Positions 34,845-45,197 of a stretch of DNA of 64,000 bases are shown piece by piece. The notes under the pieces were generated by a model. The model did no database searches. It was not told the DNA's origin and saw only the letters and a program-made list of their open reading frames with translations. Both the position numbers and the translations under genes were made by a program. Position 1 is the first letter of the stretch. Each line of letters starts with the position of its first letter. Origin of the DNA: Rhodophyticola sp017644125 (lineage in GTDB: Bacteria; Pseudomonadota; Alphaproteobacteria; Rhodobacterales; Rhodobacteraceae); the NCBI RefSeq assembly GCF_042140125.1, contig NZ_CP159473.1; one strand, written 5' to 3'.

Positions 34845-35933
34845 GTGACCGTGCCTCAAACTCCCCGCCTTCAGGTTGACCATGTCTCCTGCGATTTCGA
34901 CGGTCGCGTGGTCGTGCGCGATGTCTCCTTGCAGGTCGCGCCGGGGGAGATCATGTGCCTGCTCGGGCCCTCGGGTTGCGGCAAGTCCACCACCTTGCGG
35001 GTGATCGCGGGGGTGGAGCGCCAGAATGCCGGCCGTATCCTCGTCGACGGGCAGGTGATGTCCGATGACAGGGATCACCGGCCACCCGAAGCCCGGGGCA
35101 TCGGCTTGATGTTTCAGGATTTTGCACTGTTCCCGCATCTGAGCGTGGCGCAGAATGTGAGCTTTGGTCTGACCGGCCCGAAGGCCGAGAAATCCGCCCG
35201 CGTCACGGAGTTGCTGGAGCGGGTCGATCTGGCCGGTTACGGGCAGAAATCGCCGCATATGCTGTCGGGCGGGGAGCAGCAGCGGGTGGCGCTGGCCCGG
35301 GCGCTTGCCCCGCGCCCCAAGGTGATGCTGATGGACGAGCCCTTTTCGGGGCTGGACAACCGGCTGCGCGACGGGATCCGCGACGAAACGCTGCAATTGC
35401 TGAAGGAAGAAGGCACCGCCGTGCTGCTGGTCACCCATGAGCCCGAGGAGGCGATGCGCATGGCCGACCAGATTGCGCTCATGCGGGACGGCCAGATCGT
35501 GCAGCAGGGCGCGCCCTACAACATCTACAACGCGCCCTGCGATCAGGCGGCGGCCGCGTTTTTCAGCGATGTGAACGTGATCCGCGGGCGGGTCGAGGGG
35601 GCGCTGACCGATACCGCCTTCGGTCAGTTTCTGGCCCCCGGGTATCCCGACGGGTCGGATGTGGAGATCATTTTTCGCCCGCAGCACGTGAAGATCGATT
35701 TTGACCGGGGCGGGCGCGGCCCGAACCCGACGGCGGTGGATGGCGTGCCGGCGCGCGGGGTCGTGGAACGGGCGCGGTTCATGGGGCATGAAAGCCTTGT
35801 GGAGTTCCGGATGGACTTCAATCAGGAAGTTTTGCGGGCCACCGTGCCGGCGGTCTTCCTGCCGAAACCGGGGACGCCGCTTTGGCTGACCGTGCGGCGG
35901 GACAGGTGTTTCGTGTTCCCCCATCGGGGGTGA
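34845..35933 (+). CDS. ABC transporter ATP-binding protein (FbpC/PotA-like) without visible partners
   Basis: The 362-residue ATPase has Walker A GPSGCGKSTT, Q-loop FQDFALFPHLSV, signature LSGGEQQRVALARAL, Walker B VMLMDEPFSGLD, H-loop VTHEPEEAMRMAD and a C-terminal regulatory TOBE-like region (EIIFRPQHVKIDF). It belongs to the importer class for ferric iron, polyamine or thiamine. The start is GTG 34845 with no good ribosome site; GTG 34851 is an alternative. No permease or binding protein lies nearby, so it must work with components encoded elsewhere. Confidence 0.9.
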   Translation: MTVPQTPRLQVDHVSCDFDGRVVVRDVSLQVAPGEIMCLLGPSGCGKSTTLRVIAGVERQNAGRILVDGQVMSDDRDHRPPEARGIGLMFQDFALFPHLSVAQNVSFGLTGPKAEKSARVTELLERVDLAGYGQKSPHMLSGGEQQRVALARALAPRPKVMLMDEPFSGLDNRLRDGIRDETLQLLKEEGTAVLLVTHEPEEAMRMADQIALMRDGQIVQQGAPYNIYNAPCDQAAAAFFSDVNVIRGRVEGALTDTAFGQFLAPGYPDGSDVEIIFRPQHVKIDFDRGGRGPNPTAVDGVPARGVVERARFMGHESLVEFRMDFNQEVLRATVPAVFLPKPGTPLWLTVRRDRCFVFPHRG

Positions 35934-36095
35934 ACACCCGCCTTTCTCCTTGCTCCGGCGGGCAATTCGGCCCAAAACCGGGCCTGACGCAGCCATTGGG
36001 GCTTTGATCCCGCCCCAGATGACTTACCTATGGATCATGGATGTGATTGCGCGGCGCGGGCAGATACAGCCCGCCAGACGCCAAGGGAGATAACC

Positions 36096-36335
36096 ATGCT
36101 CAACAATATCGGACCTGCCGGTCTGCTTTTGATCGCCGTTGTGGTGCTCGTGCTGTTCGGGCGCGGCAAGATCGCCAATCTGATGGGTGAGGTCGGCAAA
36201 GGCATTACCGCGTTCAAGCGCGGCGTGAAGGACTCCACCGAGGAGATCGAGAACACGCAGACCGCCGAGGACAGCGGCACCGCCGGCACCGCCGCGCGCG
36301 ACGTGACGCCCGAGCGGGAGCGCGACAACGCCTGA
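36096..36335 (+). CDS. tatA: Sec-independent protein translocase subunit TatA
   Basis: A 79-residue membrane protein: one N-terminal TM helix (GPAGLLLIAVVVLVLFGRGKI) with the FG motif, then the amphipathic helix (GEVGKGITAFKRGVKD) and an acidic tail. It oligomerises to form the pore for folded twin-arginine substrates. AAGGGAG upstream supports ATG 36096. First gene of tatABC. Confidence 0.95.
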   Translation: MLNNIGPAGLLLIAVVVLVLFGRGKIANLMGEVGKGITAFKRGVKDSTEEIENTQTAEDSGTAGTAARDVTPERERDNA

Positions 36336-36368
36336 TCGGGCGTGTCGCCTGAACCATAAGGCAGGGAT

Positions 36369-36887
36369 ATGCCAGATATAGGCATGATGGAGTTGTTGGT
36401 GATCGGGATCGTGGCGTTGATCGTCGTCGGTCCCAAGGACCTGCCCAAGATGTTCCGCACATTCGGCCAGATCACCGGGCGCATTCGCGGCATGGCCAAG
36501 GATTTCAGCCGGGCGATGGATGATGCCGCGGGCGAGACCGGCATGAAGGATCTGAGCAAGGATCTGCGCGCGATGAGCAACCCCAAGAAGATGGGGCTGG
36601 ATGCGGTCAACAAGGCGTTCGAGGATATCGACCCGACGAAATTCGAAGAAGGCAGCGAGACCCGCGCGATGGCCGAGAAACGCGCCGCCGAGGCCAAGGC
36701 CGCGCGGGAGAAGGCCGATGCGGTCCGCCGCGCCCGCGAGGACGAGATCCGCAATGCCAAGCTTGCGGCCGTCGCGCCCGGCGAGACGCCCCCGGCAGCC
36801 GCGGCCGATCCTGACGCCGGAGCTGCCCCATCCGAAGAGACGCAGATCGAACCGGCGGAACCGCGGACCGGAACCGGCACCGCATGA
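36369..36887 (+). CDS. tatB: Sec-independent protein translocase subunit TatB
   Basis: The 172-residue protein begins PDIGMMELLVIGIVALIVVG, the TatB TM helix followed by PKDLPKMFRTFG, then a charged helix and a long Ala/Glu-rich tail (RAMAEKRAAEAKAAREKA). TatB works with TatC to bind twin-arginine signal peptides. It overlaps tatC by four bases (ATGA). Confidence 0.95.
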   Translation: MPDIGMMELLVIGIVALIVVGPKDLPKMFRTFGQITGRIRGMAKDFSRAMDDAAGETGMKDLSKDLRAMSNPKKMGLDAVNKAFEDIDPTKFEEGSETRAMAEKRAAEAKAAREKADAVRRAREDEIRNAKLAAVAPGETPPAAAADPDAGAAPSEETQIEPAEPRTGTGTA

Positions 36888-37759
36888 ACGACGACGACAA
36901 AATCGACGACAGTGCCGCCCCTCTGATCGAACATCTGGCGGAGTTGCGCACCCGGCTCATCCGGTCCGTGCTGGCCTTCGTGGTGGCGATGGTGGCCTGT
37001 TTCACGGTGGCGCAACCGCTTCTGAACCTGATCCAGCAGCCCCTGATCGACGTTCTGATCGCGCGCGGTCAAAGCCCGGAACTGATTTTCACCGCGCCGC
37101 AGGAACAGTTTTTCGTGTTGGTGCGGATCTCGGTCATCGGGGGGTTCGCGCTGGCCTTTCCGATCATCGGCCATCAGTTATGGCGTTTCGTGGCGCCGGG
37201 TCTCTACCGCTCGGAGCAGAATGCCTTTCTGCCCTTCCTGATTGCCTCGCCCCTCCTGTTCCTGCTGGGGGCATCCTTCGCGCATTTCGTGGTGACGCCG
37301 CTGGCGATGAATTTCTTCATCGGATTTGCCGACGCGATCCCGCTGCTGACCGCCTATATCACCGGGTCCGAGGTGCCGGCGCTGTCGGACGATACGACCG
37401 AGCTGCGCACGGTTTTCCTCGGCTCGATCCGGGAATCCACCGATCTGGCGCTGAAGTTCATCTTTGCCTTCGGCCTCTGTTTCCAGTTGCCCGTGCTGCT
37501 GACGCTGATGGGCAAGGCCGGGCTGGTCAGTGCCGAGGGGCTGGGCAACATGCGCAAATGGGCCGTGGTCGCCATTCTGACACTGGCGGCCCTTGTTACC
37601 CCGCCCGATGTGATCACGCAGCTGATCCTGTTCGTCGTGGTCTATGGCCTTTATGAAATCTCCATCCAGCTTGTGCGCCTGGTCGAGAAGCGGCGCGATG
37701 CGCGGCTGCGGGCCGAGGGGTTGCTGGATGACGAGGATGAAGAAGACCTCAAGGTATGA
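36884..37759 (+). CDS. tatC: Sec-independent protein translocase subunit TatC
   Basis: The 291-residue, six-TM receptor of the Tat pathway. Recognisable parts are PLIEHLAELRTRLIRSVLAF at the N-terminus, FTAPQEQFFVLVRIS, and FQLPVLLTLMGKAGLVS followed by MRKWAVVAI. The C-terminal acidic tail (GLLDDEDEEDLKV) is normal. ATGA overlap (37756-37759) couples it to the DUF815 ATPase gene. Confidence 0.96.
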   Translation: MNDDDKIDDSAAPLIEHLAELRTRLIRSVLAFVVAMVACFTVAQPLLNLIQQPLIDVLIARGQSPELIFTAPQEQFFVLVRISVIGGFALAFPIIGHQLWRFVAPGLYRSEQNAFLPFLIASPLLFLLGASFAHFVVTPLAMNFFIGFADAIPLLTAYITGSEVPALSDDTTELRTVFLGSIRESTDLALKFIFAFGLCFQLPVLLTLMGKAGLVSAEGLGNMRKWAVVAILTLAALVTPPDVITQLILFVVVYGLYEISIQLVRLVEKRRDARLRAEGLLDDEDEEDLKV

Positions 37760-38595
37760 CTGAAACGGTTCTGACGCGGATTGCCGAGGCGCTGGAGCGG
37801 CTGAGCCCCGTGCCCGCCCTTGCCCCGGACTGGGACGCGGCGGAGGCATTTGTCTGGCACACGGTGCCGGACCGTCTGGAGCCGGTGGCGCGCGTCAACC
37901 GGATCGACCTGCCGCTGCTGCTTGGGATCGACCGGGCGCGGGATACGCTTCTGGAAAACACGGTGCAGTTTGCCCGCGGGCTGCCTGCGAACAACGCGTT
38001 GCTCTGGGGTGCGCGTGGCATGGGGAAGTCATCGCTCGTCAAGGCGGTGCATGCGGAGGTGCTGTCGCAGGGTCCCGCCGTGAAGCTGGTCGAGGTGCAG
38101 CGCGAGGATCTGCCCTCCATCGGGCGGTTGCTGGCCTTGCTGCGCGCGGCCCCGGTGCGGGTTCTGCTGTTTTGCGACGATCTGTCCTTTTCTCATGACG
38201 ACACCCATTACAAATCGCTGAAGGCGGTGCTGGATGGCGGCGTGGAGGGCCGGCCCGAGAACGTGATTTTCTATGCGACGTCGAACCGCCGGCATCTGAT
38301 GCCCCGCGACATGATCGAAAACGAGCGTTCCAGCGCGATCAACCCGTCCGAGGCGGTGGAGGAGAAGGTCTCTCTCTCCGACCGGTTCGGGCTCTGGCTG
38401 GGGTTCCATCCGTGCAGTCAGGACGAGTATCTGGCGATGATCCGCGGCTATTGCGAGGCCCATGGGGTGGAGATCGACGAGGAGACGCTGACCGCCGAAG
38501 CGATCGAGTGGCAGGCCACGCGCGGCGCACGTTCGGGCCGTGTGGCCTGGCAGTATTTCACCGATCTGGCCGGGCGACGGGGTGTGAAGCTCTGA
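37756..38595 (+). CDS. DUF815 AAA ATPase coupled to tatC
   Basis: A 279-residue P-loop protein of the DUF815 family: NNALLWGARGMGKSSLVKAV (Walker A near 85-92), LLFCDDLSF (Walker B-like), IFYATSNRRHLMPRDM (sensor 1) and LSDRFGLWLGFHPC. Its cellular role is not established. It starts inside the tatC stop, so the two are translated together. It could be a chaperone-like factor for Tat substrates, but only the coupling supports that. Confidence 0.88.
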   Translation: MTETVLTRIAEALERLSPVPALAPDWDAAEAFVWHTVPDRLEPVARVNRIDLPLLLGIDRARDTLLENTVQFARGLPANNALLWGARGMGKSSLVKAVHAEVLSQGPAVKLVEVQREDLPSIGRLLALLRAAPVRVLLFCDDLSFSHDDTHYKSLKAVLDGGVEGRPENVIFYATSNRRHLMPRDMIENERSSAINPSEAVEEKVSLSDRFGLWLGFHPCSQDEYLAMIRGYCEAHGVEIDEETLTAEAIEWQATRGARSGRVAWQYFTDLAGRRGVKL

Positions 38596-38800
38596 TCTGC
38601 CGGGCGCTGCGGGCCGAAGCCCGGAATACCAGCGGCGCAAAGCAGCGGCCGGGTGTTCGGATGCGGGCAGATGCGCGCCCGAGCTTCCCCGTACCGGCTG
38701 CGCGAGTGTTTCGCAGCCGCTTGTCTGTCGCCCTTGGGCAGGCGCAGCACTGCGCCGCGGTGCCATCCCGTTTCCACGGCGGCCCGGCAATGCGGGGGCG

Positions 38801-39982
38801 CTATTCCCCTGGCTGCGTGGTCACGCGGGCGATCAGGGCGTCAACCTCATCCTCATCGGTGACCGGGTCACGGGGCGGTGCCGTCTGCGCCTTGCGCGGC
38901 GGCACATCGGGGTGGCGGGGCCGGATCGGGGCAGGGGTCTCCCGCAGGCGCTTTTCGGCCTGTTCCATCACCTTCATTGCGCGTCGGTCCATCACCCGGT
39001 GCCAGAACGGCGGGATGGTGGCGAGCGCGGCCATGATCGGGACGGAATAGGGCAGGGTGGGCACGCGGGCCGTCGTGTCGAGCTGGTCGTAATGCCGGTC
39101 GGGATGCATGTGATGTTCTGAATGGCTGGGCGCGTTCATCATCAGGTAGCTGGAGAACCCCTTGGGCGCGTTCCAGCTGTGATGGGCGGCGACCGGTTCG
39201 ATACGGCCCCCCGGAAGCTCCAGCCGTTGCAGCCCGTAATGCTGGATGTAATCGCTGAGCAGAATTTGCAGATGCGTGAGGACGGCCAGCGCAAGGAAGG
39301 CCAAAAAACCCAGGATGCCGGCGAGATCAATAGCCAGAAACAGCATGACGATGCCGCCGCCGACCCAGAGATAATAGGGGTTGCGGACCGATCGGGCAGG
39401 TTTGCCCTTGCGGTCGAGGCGGTCGATCTCCTGCGCGAGCCCGGCTTCGAAACTGCCGATCCAGGCGCGGGGCGCATATTCCCAGAACCCTTCGCCGGGC
39501 AGCGGTGTGTTGGGATCCTGATCGGTGCCCACATAGCGATGATGCACCAGCCGATGGGCGGAGACGTGGTGCCCGAACAGCACGGTCGTGTAGACCAGCG
39601 CCCCGAGACTGGCGAGCCAGCGCTTGCGCCGATGGATCAGCTCATGCGCATTGGGGTGGCTGACCTGACCGAAAAACGAGGCCGTGGCGAGAAGAAGCGC
39701 GCATTTCTGGCCGAAATCCAGCGTCGATCCGGCCAGCGCGGTCAGAACCAGCGGGATCAGCGCCAGATGCCCGATGGCCAGAACCGCCGACAGCCGGTCG
39801 GACCACGGTTCGTGACCGTCGGGGTCATAGGGTGGCGGGGCGAGCACCTGGTCCAGAAAGGCCGCCAGCAGCGTCAGCCAGACAAGTGCGGCCAGCCCGA
39901 AGGGCGCGGCGAAAAAGCTGCCGAGGATCAGAAGCAGGAGCGGGGTCAGCGTGGCCACGGCGTAGCGGGCGATCATAGGCAT
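38801..39982 (-). CDS. alkB: Alkane 1-monooxygenase-type membrane diiron hydroxylase
   Basis: The 393-residue membrane protein has the eight-His diiron signature of the AlkB/desaturase superfamily: HELIHRR, HVSAHRLVHHR, the AlkB-specific IQHYGLQR, and PSHSEHHMHPDRHYDQL. Such enzymes oxidise terminal methyl groups of medium-chain alkanes or related lipids using O2 and electrons from rubredoxin. No rubredoxin gene is nearby. AAGGAA precedes ATG 39982. The last ~60 residues are a Pro-rich charged tail. The true substrate (alkane, or another lipid) is not deducible. Confidence 0.88.
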   Translation of the reverse strand: MPMIARYAVATLTPLLLLILGSFFAAPFGLAALVWLTLLAAFLDQVLAPPPYDPDGHEPWSDRLSAVLAIGHLALIPLVLTALAGSTLDFGQKCALLLATASFFGQVSHPNAHELIHRRKRWLASLGALVYTTVLFGHHVSAHRLVHHRYVGTDQDPNTPLPGEGFWEYAPRAWIGSFEAGLAQEIDRLDRKGKPARSVRNPYYLWVGGGIVMLFLAIDLAGILGFLAFLALAVLTHLQILLSDYIQHYGLQRLELPGGRIEPVAAHHSWNAPKGFSSYLMMNAPSHSEHHMHPDRHYDQLDTTARVPTLPYSVPIMAALATIPPFWHRVMDRRAMKVMEQAEKRLRETPAPIRPRHPDVPPRKAQTAPPRDPVTDEDEVDALIARVTTQPGE

Positions 39983-40039
39983 GGGCGTTCCTTGGGCTTG
40001 GCGCAGGGCGATTCCCTATGGCGGAGGTAGCATGCCTGC

Positions 40040-40054
40040 GTTTTGGGGCAAAAC
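40040..40054. promoter_or_regulatory. Inverted repeat, possible operator in the alkB/formate-diaphorase divergent region
   Basis: GTTTTG (40040-40045), spacer GGG, CAAAAC (40049-40054) forms a perfect dyad in the 146-base intergenic stretch between two divergent genes. It is of the size and position of a repressor or activator site; no regulator gene lies nearby. Confidence 0.4.
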
Positions 40055-40128
40055 GATGTCGGTTTTGGTGGGCTTTGGCAAGTCAGGCCGGTTAGAACGG
40101 AGGCAGGCAAACGCGGAAGGGCCGGCAC

Positions 40129-41826
40129 ATGGCGCTGGATGAGAAGAAAACCCCCGGCAAGGGGGTCTGGAAATCGGGCGGCGGCAAGGGCCGGAAAACG
40201 CCCAAGGGCCGCCAGTACGAGGATGCGGCGCTGGCGGAGGTGTGCGCCTTGCTGGGCGACCGGCCCCGGCGGCGCGATCTGCTGATCGAGCATCTGCATC
40301 TGATCCAGGACGCATACGGGCATCTGTCCGCGCGGCATCTTAGGGCGCTTGCCGAAGAGATGCGATTGCCGATGGCGGAGATCTGGGAGGTGGCCAGTTT
40401 CTACGCCCATTTCGATCTGGTGAAGGAAGAGGAGACCCCGCCGCCCGCCTTGACGATCCGGGTCTGCGACTCGCTCAGTTGCGAATTGGCGGGCGCGCAT
40501 GCGCTGAAGGCGGCACTGGACCGCGGGCTGGACGCCTCGCAGGTCCGCGTCGTCACCGCGCCCTGCATGGGGCGCTGCGACACGGCGCCGGTGCTTGAGC
40601 TGGGCCATAATCACATCGACCACGCCGATCCGGCCAAGGTTGCGGCGGCGATCGCGGCGGGCGACACCCATGCCCATCTGCCCGATTACGAGCGCCTTGA
40701 CGGGTATGTCGCCGCGGGCGGCTACCAGGTGCTGAAACGCCTGCGCGAAAGCGGGGACTGGGAAGCCGTGCAGGAGGATCTGCTGGCGTCCGGGCTGCGC
40801 GGTCTGGGCGGTGCGGGCTTCCCCTCGGGCCGGAAATGGGGATTTGTGCGCGCCAATGACGGGCCGCGCTATCTGGCCGTGAACGGAGACGAGGGGGAGC
40901 CCGGAACCTTCAAGGACCGCTACTATCTGGAGCGGGTTCCTCATCTTTTTCTGGAAGGTATGCTGATCGCCGCCTGGGCGGTGGAGGCGGAGACCTGCTT
41001 TATCTACATGCGGGATGAATATCCGGCGGTGCTTGAGATATTGCGGCGTGAAATCAAGGCACTGGAAGACGCGGCTCTTGTGGATAAGGGGTTCATAGAT
41101 CTGCGGCGCGGCGCGGGTGCGTATATCTGCGGCGAGGAAAGCGCGATGATCGAATCGATCGAGGGCAAGCGCGGCCTGCCAAGGCATCGTCCGCCCTTCG
41201 TGGCGCAGGTGGGCGTCTTCGGGCGCCCGACACTGGTCCACAATGTCGAAACTCTGCACTGGGTCGCGCGGGTCTGCCGGGAGGGGCCTGCGGTGCTGAA
41301 CGCGGTCGAGAAGAATGGCCGGACGGGTCTCAGAAGCTATTCGGTTTCCGGCCGGGTCGCGATGCCGGGCGTGTATCTGCTGCCCGCCGGATCGACCATC
41401 CGGGACATCATCGAGGTCGCGGGTGGCATGGCCGAGGGGCATGTGTTCAAGGCCTATCAGCCCGGCGGGCCGTCGTCGGGGCTGTTGCCGGCCTCGATCG
41501 ACGATGTACCGCTGGATTTCGACACGTTGCAGCCTCTGGGCTCGTTCATCGGTTCGGCCGCCGTCGTGGTGTTGAGCGATCAGGACAGCGCGAAGGCGGC
41601 GGCGCTCAACATGCTGCGGTTTTTCGAGGCGGAAAGCTGCGGGCAATGCACACCCTGCCGGGTCGGGTGCGAGAAGGCGGTGAAGCTGATGCAGGCCGAC
41701 AAATGGGACCGGCCGCTGCTGGAGGAGCTCTGCGTGGCTATGGCCGATGCCTCCATCTGCGGGCTGGGTCAGGCGGCGCCGAACCCGATCCGCCTGACCA
41801 TGAAGCATTTCCCGGACGAGGTTTGA
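40129..41826 (+). CDS. Fused NuoE-NuoF-type diaphorase subunit of NAD-dependent formate dehydrogenase (FdsG-FdsB-like)
   Basis: A 565-residue fusion. Residues ~30-185 are NuoE-like with [2Fe-2S] motifs RVCDSLSCELAG and APCMGRCDTAP; residues ~190-565 are NuoF-like with GLGGAGFPSGRKW, GAGAYICGEESAMIESIEG and the [4Fe-4S] motif ESCGQCTPCRVGC. It would accept electrons from a molybdenum dehydrogenase and reduce NAD+ through FMN. No catalytic alpha subunit or maturation gene is adjacent; the next gene is a YhhN protein. The N-terminal 30 residues are Lys/Gly-rich. A role in formate oxidation is by family similarity. Confidence 0.88.
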   Translation: MALDEKKTPGKGVWKSGGGKGRKTPKGRQYEDAALAEVCALLGDRPRRRDLLIEHLHLIQDAYGHLSARHLRALAEEMRLPMAEIWEVASFYAHFDLVKEEETPPPALTIRVCDSLSCELAGAHALKAALDRGLDASQVRVVTAPCMGRCDTAPVLELGHNHIDHADPAKVAAAIAAGDTHAHLPDYERLDGYVAAGGYQVLKRLRESGDWEAVQEDLLASGLRGLGGAGFPSGRKWGFVRANDGPRYLAVNGDEGEPGTFKDRYYLERVPHLFLEGMLIAAWAVEAETCFIYMRDEYPAVLEILRREIKALEDAALVDKGFIDLRRGAGAYICGEESAMIESIEGKRGLPRHRPPFVAQVGVFGRPTLVHNVETLHWVARVCREGPAVLNAVEKNGRTGLRSYSVSGRVAMPGVYLLPAGSTIRDIIEVAGGMAEGHVFKAYQPGGPSSGLLPASIDDVPLDFDTLQPLGSFIGSAAVVVLSDQDSAKAAALNMLRFFEAESCGQCTPCRVGCEKAVKLMQADKWDRPLLEELCVAMADASICGLGQAAPNPIRLTMKHFPDEV

Positions 41827-41833
41827 GGCGGTC

Positions 41834-42463
41834 GTGACGGGTGCGGCGGGTCTGTTCGGGGCGGCGCTGTCGCTGATCTATCTGTGGATGGCCGCGGCCT
41901 CGCCTGACCGGCTGCGAAGCGCGGCGAAAACCGGCAGCGTGCTGGCCCTGGCGCTTGCGGCGGTCCTGGGTGGCGCGCCGGGTGTCGCGGTTGCGGGCCT
42001 TTGCGCGGCGGCCATGGGCGATCTGGCCCTGTCGCGGGCCGGGGAGCGGGCCTTCCGGATCGGCGTGCTCTGGTTCTGTCTCGCGCAGATCCTGTTCGTG
42101 GTGGGGTTCGGCGTGGACGTCTCCGTGGCGCTGGGCGTGGACACGGGGCGGCCCTGGCCGCTTCTGATCCTCCTGGCGCTGGGCGGGATTGTGGCGCTTG
42201 CTCTGGGCTCGGGCGGCGCCCTGACACGCGGCTTCGTGGGTCTCTACGTGCCGCTTCTCCTGGGCATGGGCTGGATGGCGCTGGCCTCCGGCGTGATCTG
42301 GTGGAGTGTAGGCGCGGCGCTGTTCATCCTTTCCGATGCGCTGATCGCGCTGTCGCTTTTCGACCGGGTCCCGGCGCGCGTGAAACGCGGGCTCGCCTAT
42401 GCGGTCTGGACCACCTACTGGCCCGCCGTGGCATGCCTGACCGCCGGGTTTCTGCAGGTCTGA
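41834..42463 (+). CDS. YhhN-family membrane protein (lysoplasmalogenase-like)
   Basis: A 209-residue protein with about eight TM helices, rich in Ala, Gly and Leu. Conserved polar residues of the YhhN/TMEM86 family (AAAMGDLALSR and ILSDALIAL) are present; members hydrolyse the vinyl-ether bond of lysoplasmalogens. The start is GTG 41834, eight bases after the diaphorase gene, so the two are probably cotranscribed. Enzymatic activity in this organism is unproven. Confidence 0.8.
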   Translation: MTGAAGLFGAALSLIYLWMAAASPDRLRSAAKTGSVLALALAAVLGGAPGVAVAGLCAAAMGDLALSRAGERAFRIGVLWFCLAQILFVVGFGVDVSVALGVDTGRPWPLLILLALGGIVALALGSGGALTRGFVGLYVPLLLGMGWMALASGVIWWSVGAALFILSDALIALSLFDRVPARVKRGLAYAVWTTYWPAVACLTAGFLQV

Positions 42464-42570
42464 GCGCAACGGCCCGCGCCCCGCGAGACATGACGCACCG
42501 GGGAGTTGGGCTTTTCAGCGCCCGGCTTGCGTATTAGGTGAGGAAGACCGGGTGAATTGGGCAGGGCGCG

Positions 42571-43796
<1,226 letters not shown>

Positions 43797-43800
<4 letters not shown>

Positions 43801-44189
43801 TTTCGCGGTCGGATGAGCCGGCAACCGTGGCGGAGTTCCGCACCTTGCGCGAGATTACCGGTCTGGGCGCGTTTTCCGAGGCGGCATCGACTATCGCACT
43901 GGCCAATACGCTGCATGCGATCTGGCTGCGTGACGAGACGGGACAACTGGTTGCGATGGGGCGGCTGACCGGCGATGGCGGCTGTTTCGCGCAGATCACC
44001 GATATCGCGGTGCACCCCGAGCGGCAACGGCAGGGTCTGGGCCGGGAGGTGATGGAAGGGCTGATGTCCTGGGCGGAGGCGAGCCTGCCCGAAGGTTGCT
44101 ACATCAGCCTGATCGCCGATCCGGGGGCGGAACATCTTTACCGCAGATTCGGTTTTGCCGAGCGCTTCGGCATGGCCCGGTCCGTTTAG
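43797..44189 (+). CDS. GNAT-family N-acetyltransferase
   Basis: A 130-residue protein starting with GTG 43797 that overlaps the ftsY stop. The acetyl-CoA motif A is clear: ITDIAVHPERQRQGLGREVMEGL. The C-terminal LYRRFGFAERFG is the usual motif B. The substrate is unknown. Coupling to ftsY is a position observed here and not a known functional link. Confidence 0.85.
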
Positions 44190-44268
44190 TGAGAGCCGGA
44201 TACCATTTCGCGGGGCGTGCCGGGGGCGAGGCCGGGGCGCCGCCAGCGGGGATATCCCGGAAACGAAG

Positions 44269-45186
44269 ATGCGAGGAGCCGCCTTGGGCGAGTTGATCGT
44301 CTCTCTCGAAGGCACGGCGGCGGGCGAATGGCTGGCGCTTTGGCTGGCGCTTCTGGCGGCCCTGCTGCATGCGGTATTTGGCGCGCTGCAAAAGGGGCGG
44401 CACGACCCGCTTCTGGCACGCGGGGCGATCGATGCGTCTTACGGGCTCATGGCGGCGCCCTTCGCGCTTTTCGTGGTGCCATTGCCGGAACCACATATGT
44501 GGCCGATCTTCGCGGGCGTCTTCGTGATCCACGCGCTTTACAAATGGGCGGCGCTCGCGAGCTATCGCCGGGGCGCCTACACGGTCGTCTATCCGGTGAT
44601 GCGCGGGACCGGGCCGCTGTTCACGGTGATCGGCGCGTGGCTTCTCTTCGGGGAGACGTTCAGCGGCGTCCAATGGCTGGGCGTCGCGGTGCTGTTGGCC
44701 GGCATCTACGGCCTGGCCATCTACAACATGCGCACGATCACTGTGGACCGCGACAGGCTGGTCCCGGCGCTTTGGCTGGCGGTGCTGACCGGGCTTTTCG
44801 TCGCGCTTTACACCACCTATGACGCCTACGGCATCCGCGCAGCGGCCGACCCCTTCACCTTCCTTGCATGGTTCTTCTTTATCGACGGGATGCTTTACCC
44901 CTTCATCGCGGGGCGTGCCTATGCCCGCATGGCGGACCCGCCGGCCTTCGGCCCGCTGGCCCTGCGCGGGGTGATCGGTGGGCTGGTGGCATTCGGCAGT
45001 TTCGGATCGATCATGCTGGCCACCCGGCTGGATCAGGTGGGGGAGGCCGCGGTGTTGCGCGAAACCTCCACGGTTTTCGCCGCCCTCATCGGCTGGCTGC
45101 TTCTGGGGGAGCGGGTCGGCCCCCGCCGGGCCGCACTCATGGGGTTGATTGCGGCGGGTGCGGTGATAGTTGAGGCGGGTGGATAA
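44269..45186 (+). CDS. DMT-family (EamA) transporter
   Basis: A membrane protein of about 305 residues with ten predicted TM helices in two EamA repeats; the first contains YTVVYPVMRGTGPLFTVIGAW and the second EAAVLRETSTVFAALIGWLL, the paired (V/L)xxxxPxxxxLxxxxLxxE-like features. Probably exports a metabolite or amino acid. The start is uncertain: ATG 44269, or TTG 44284 with AGGAG five bases upstream. Confidence 0.82.
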   Translation: MRGAALGELIVSLEGTAAGEWLALWLALLAALLHAVFGALQKGRHDPLLARGAIDASYGLMAAPFALFVVPLPEPHMWPIFAGVFVIHALYKWAALASYRRGAYTVVYPVMRGTGPLFTVIGAWLLFGETFSGVQWLGVAVLLAGIYGLAIYNMRTITVDRDRLVPALWLAVLTGLFVALYTTYDAYGIRAAADPFTFLAWFFFIDGMLYPFIAGRAYARMADPPAFGPLALRGVIGGLVAFGSFGSIMLATRLDQVGEAAVLRETSTVFAALIGWLLLGERVGPRRAALMGLIAAGAVIVEAGG

Positions 45187-45197
45187 GGAGCGCCTGC

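Noticed and set aside
38596..38800. Possible small gene between the DUF815 ATPase and alkB
   Set aside because: No frame with a ribosome site or plausible composition; treated as intergenic.
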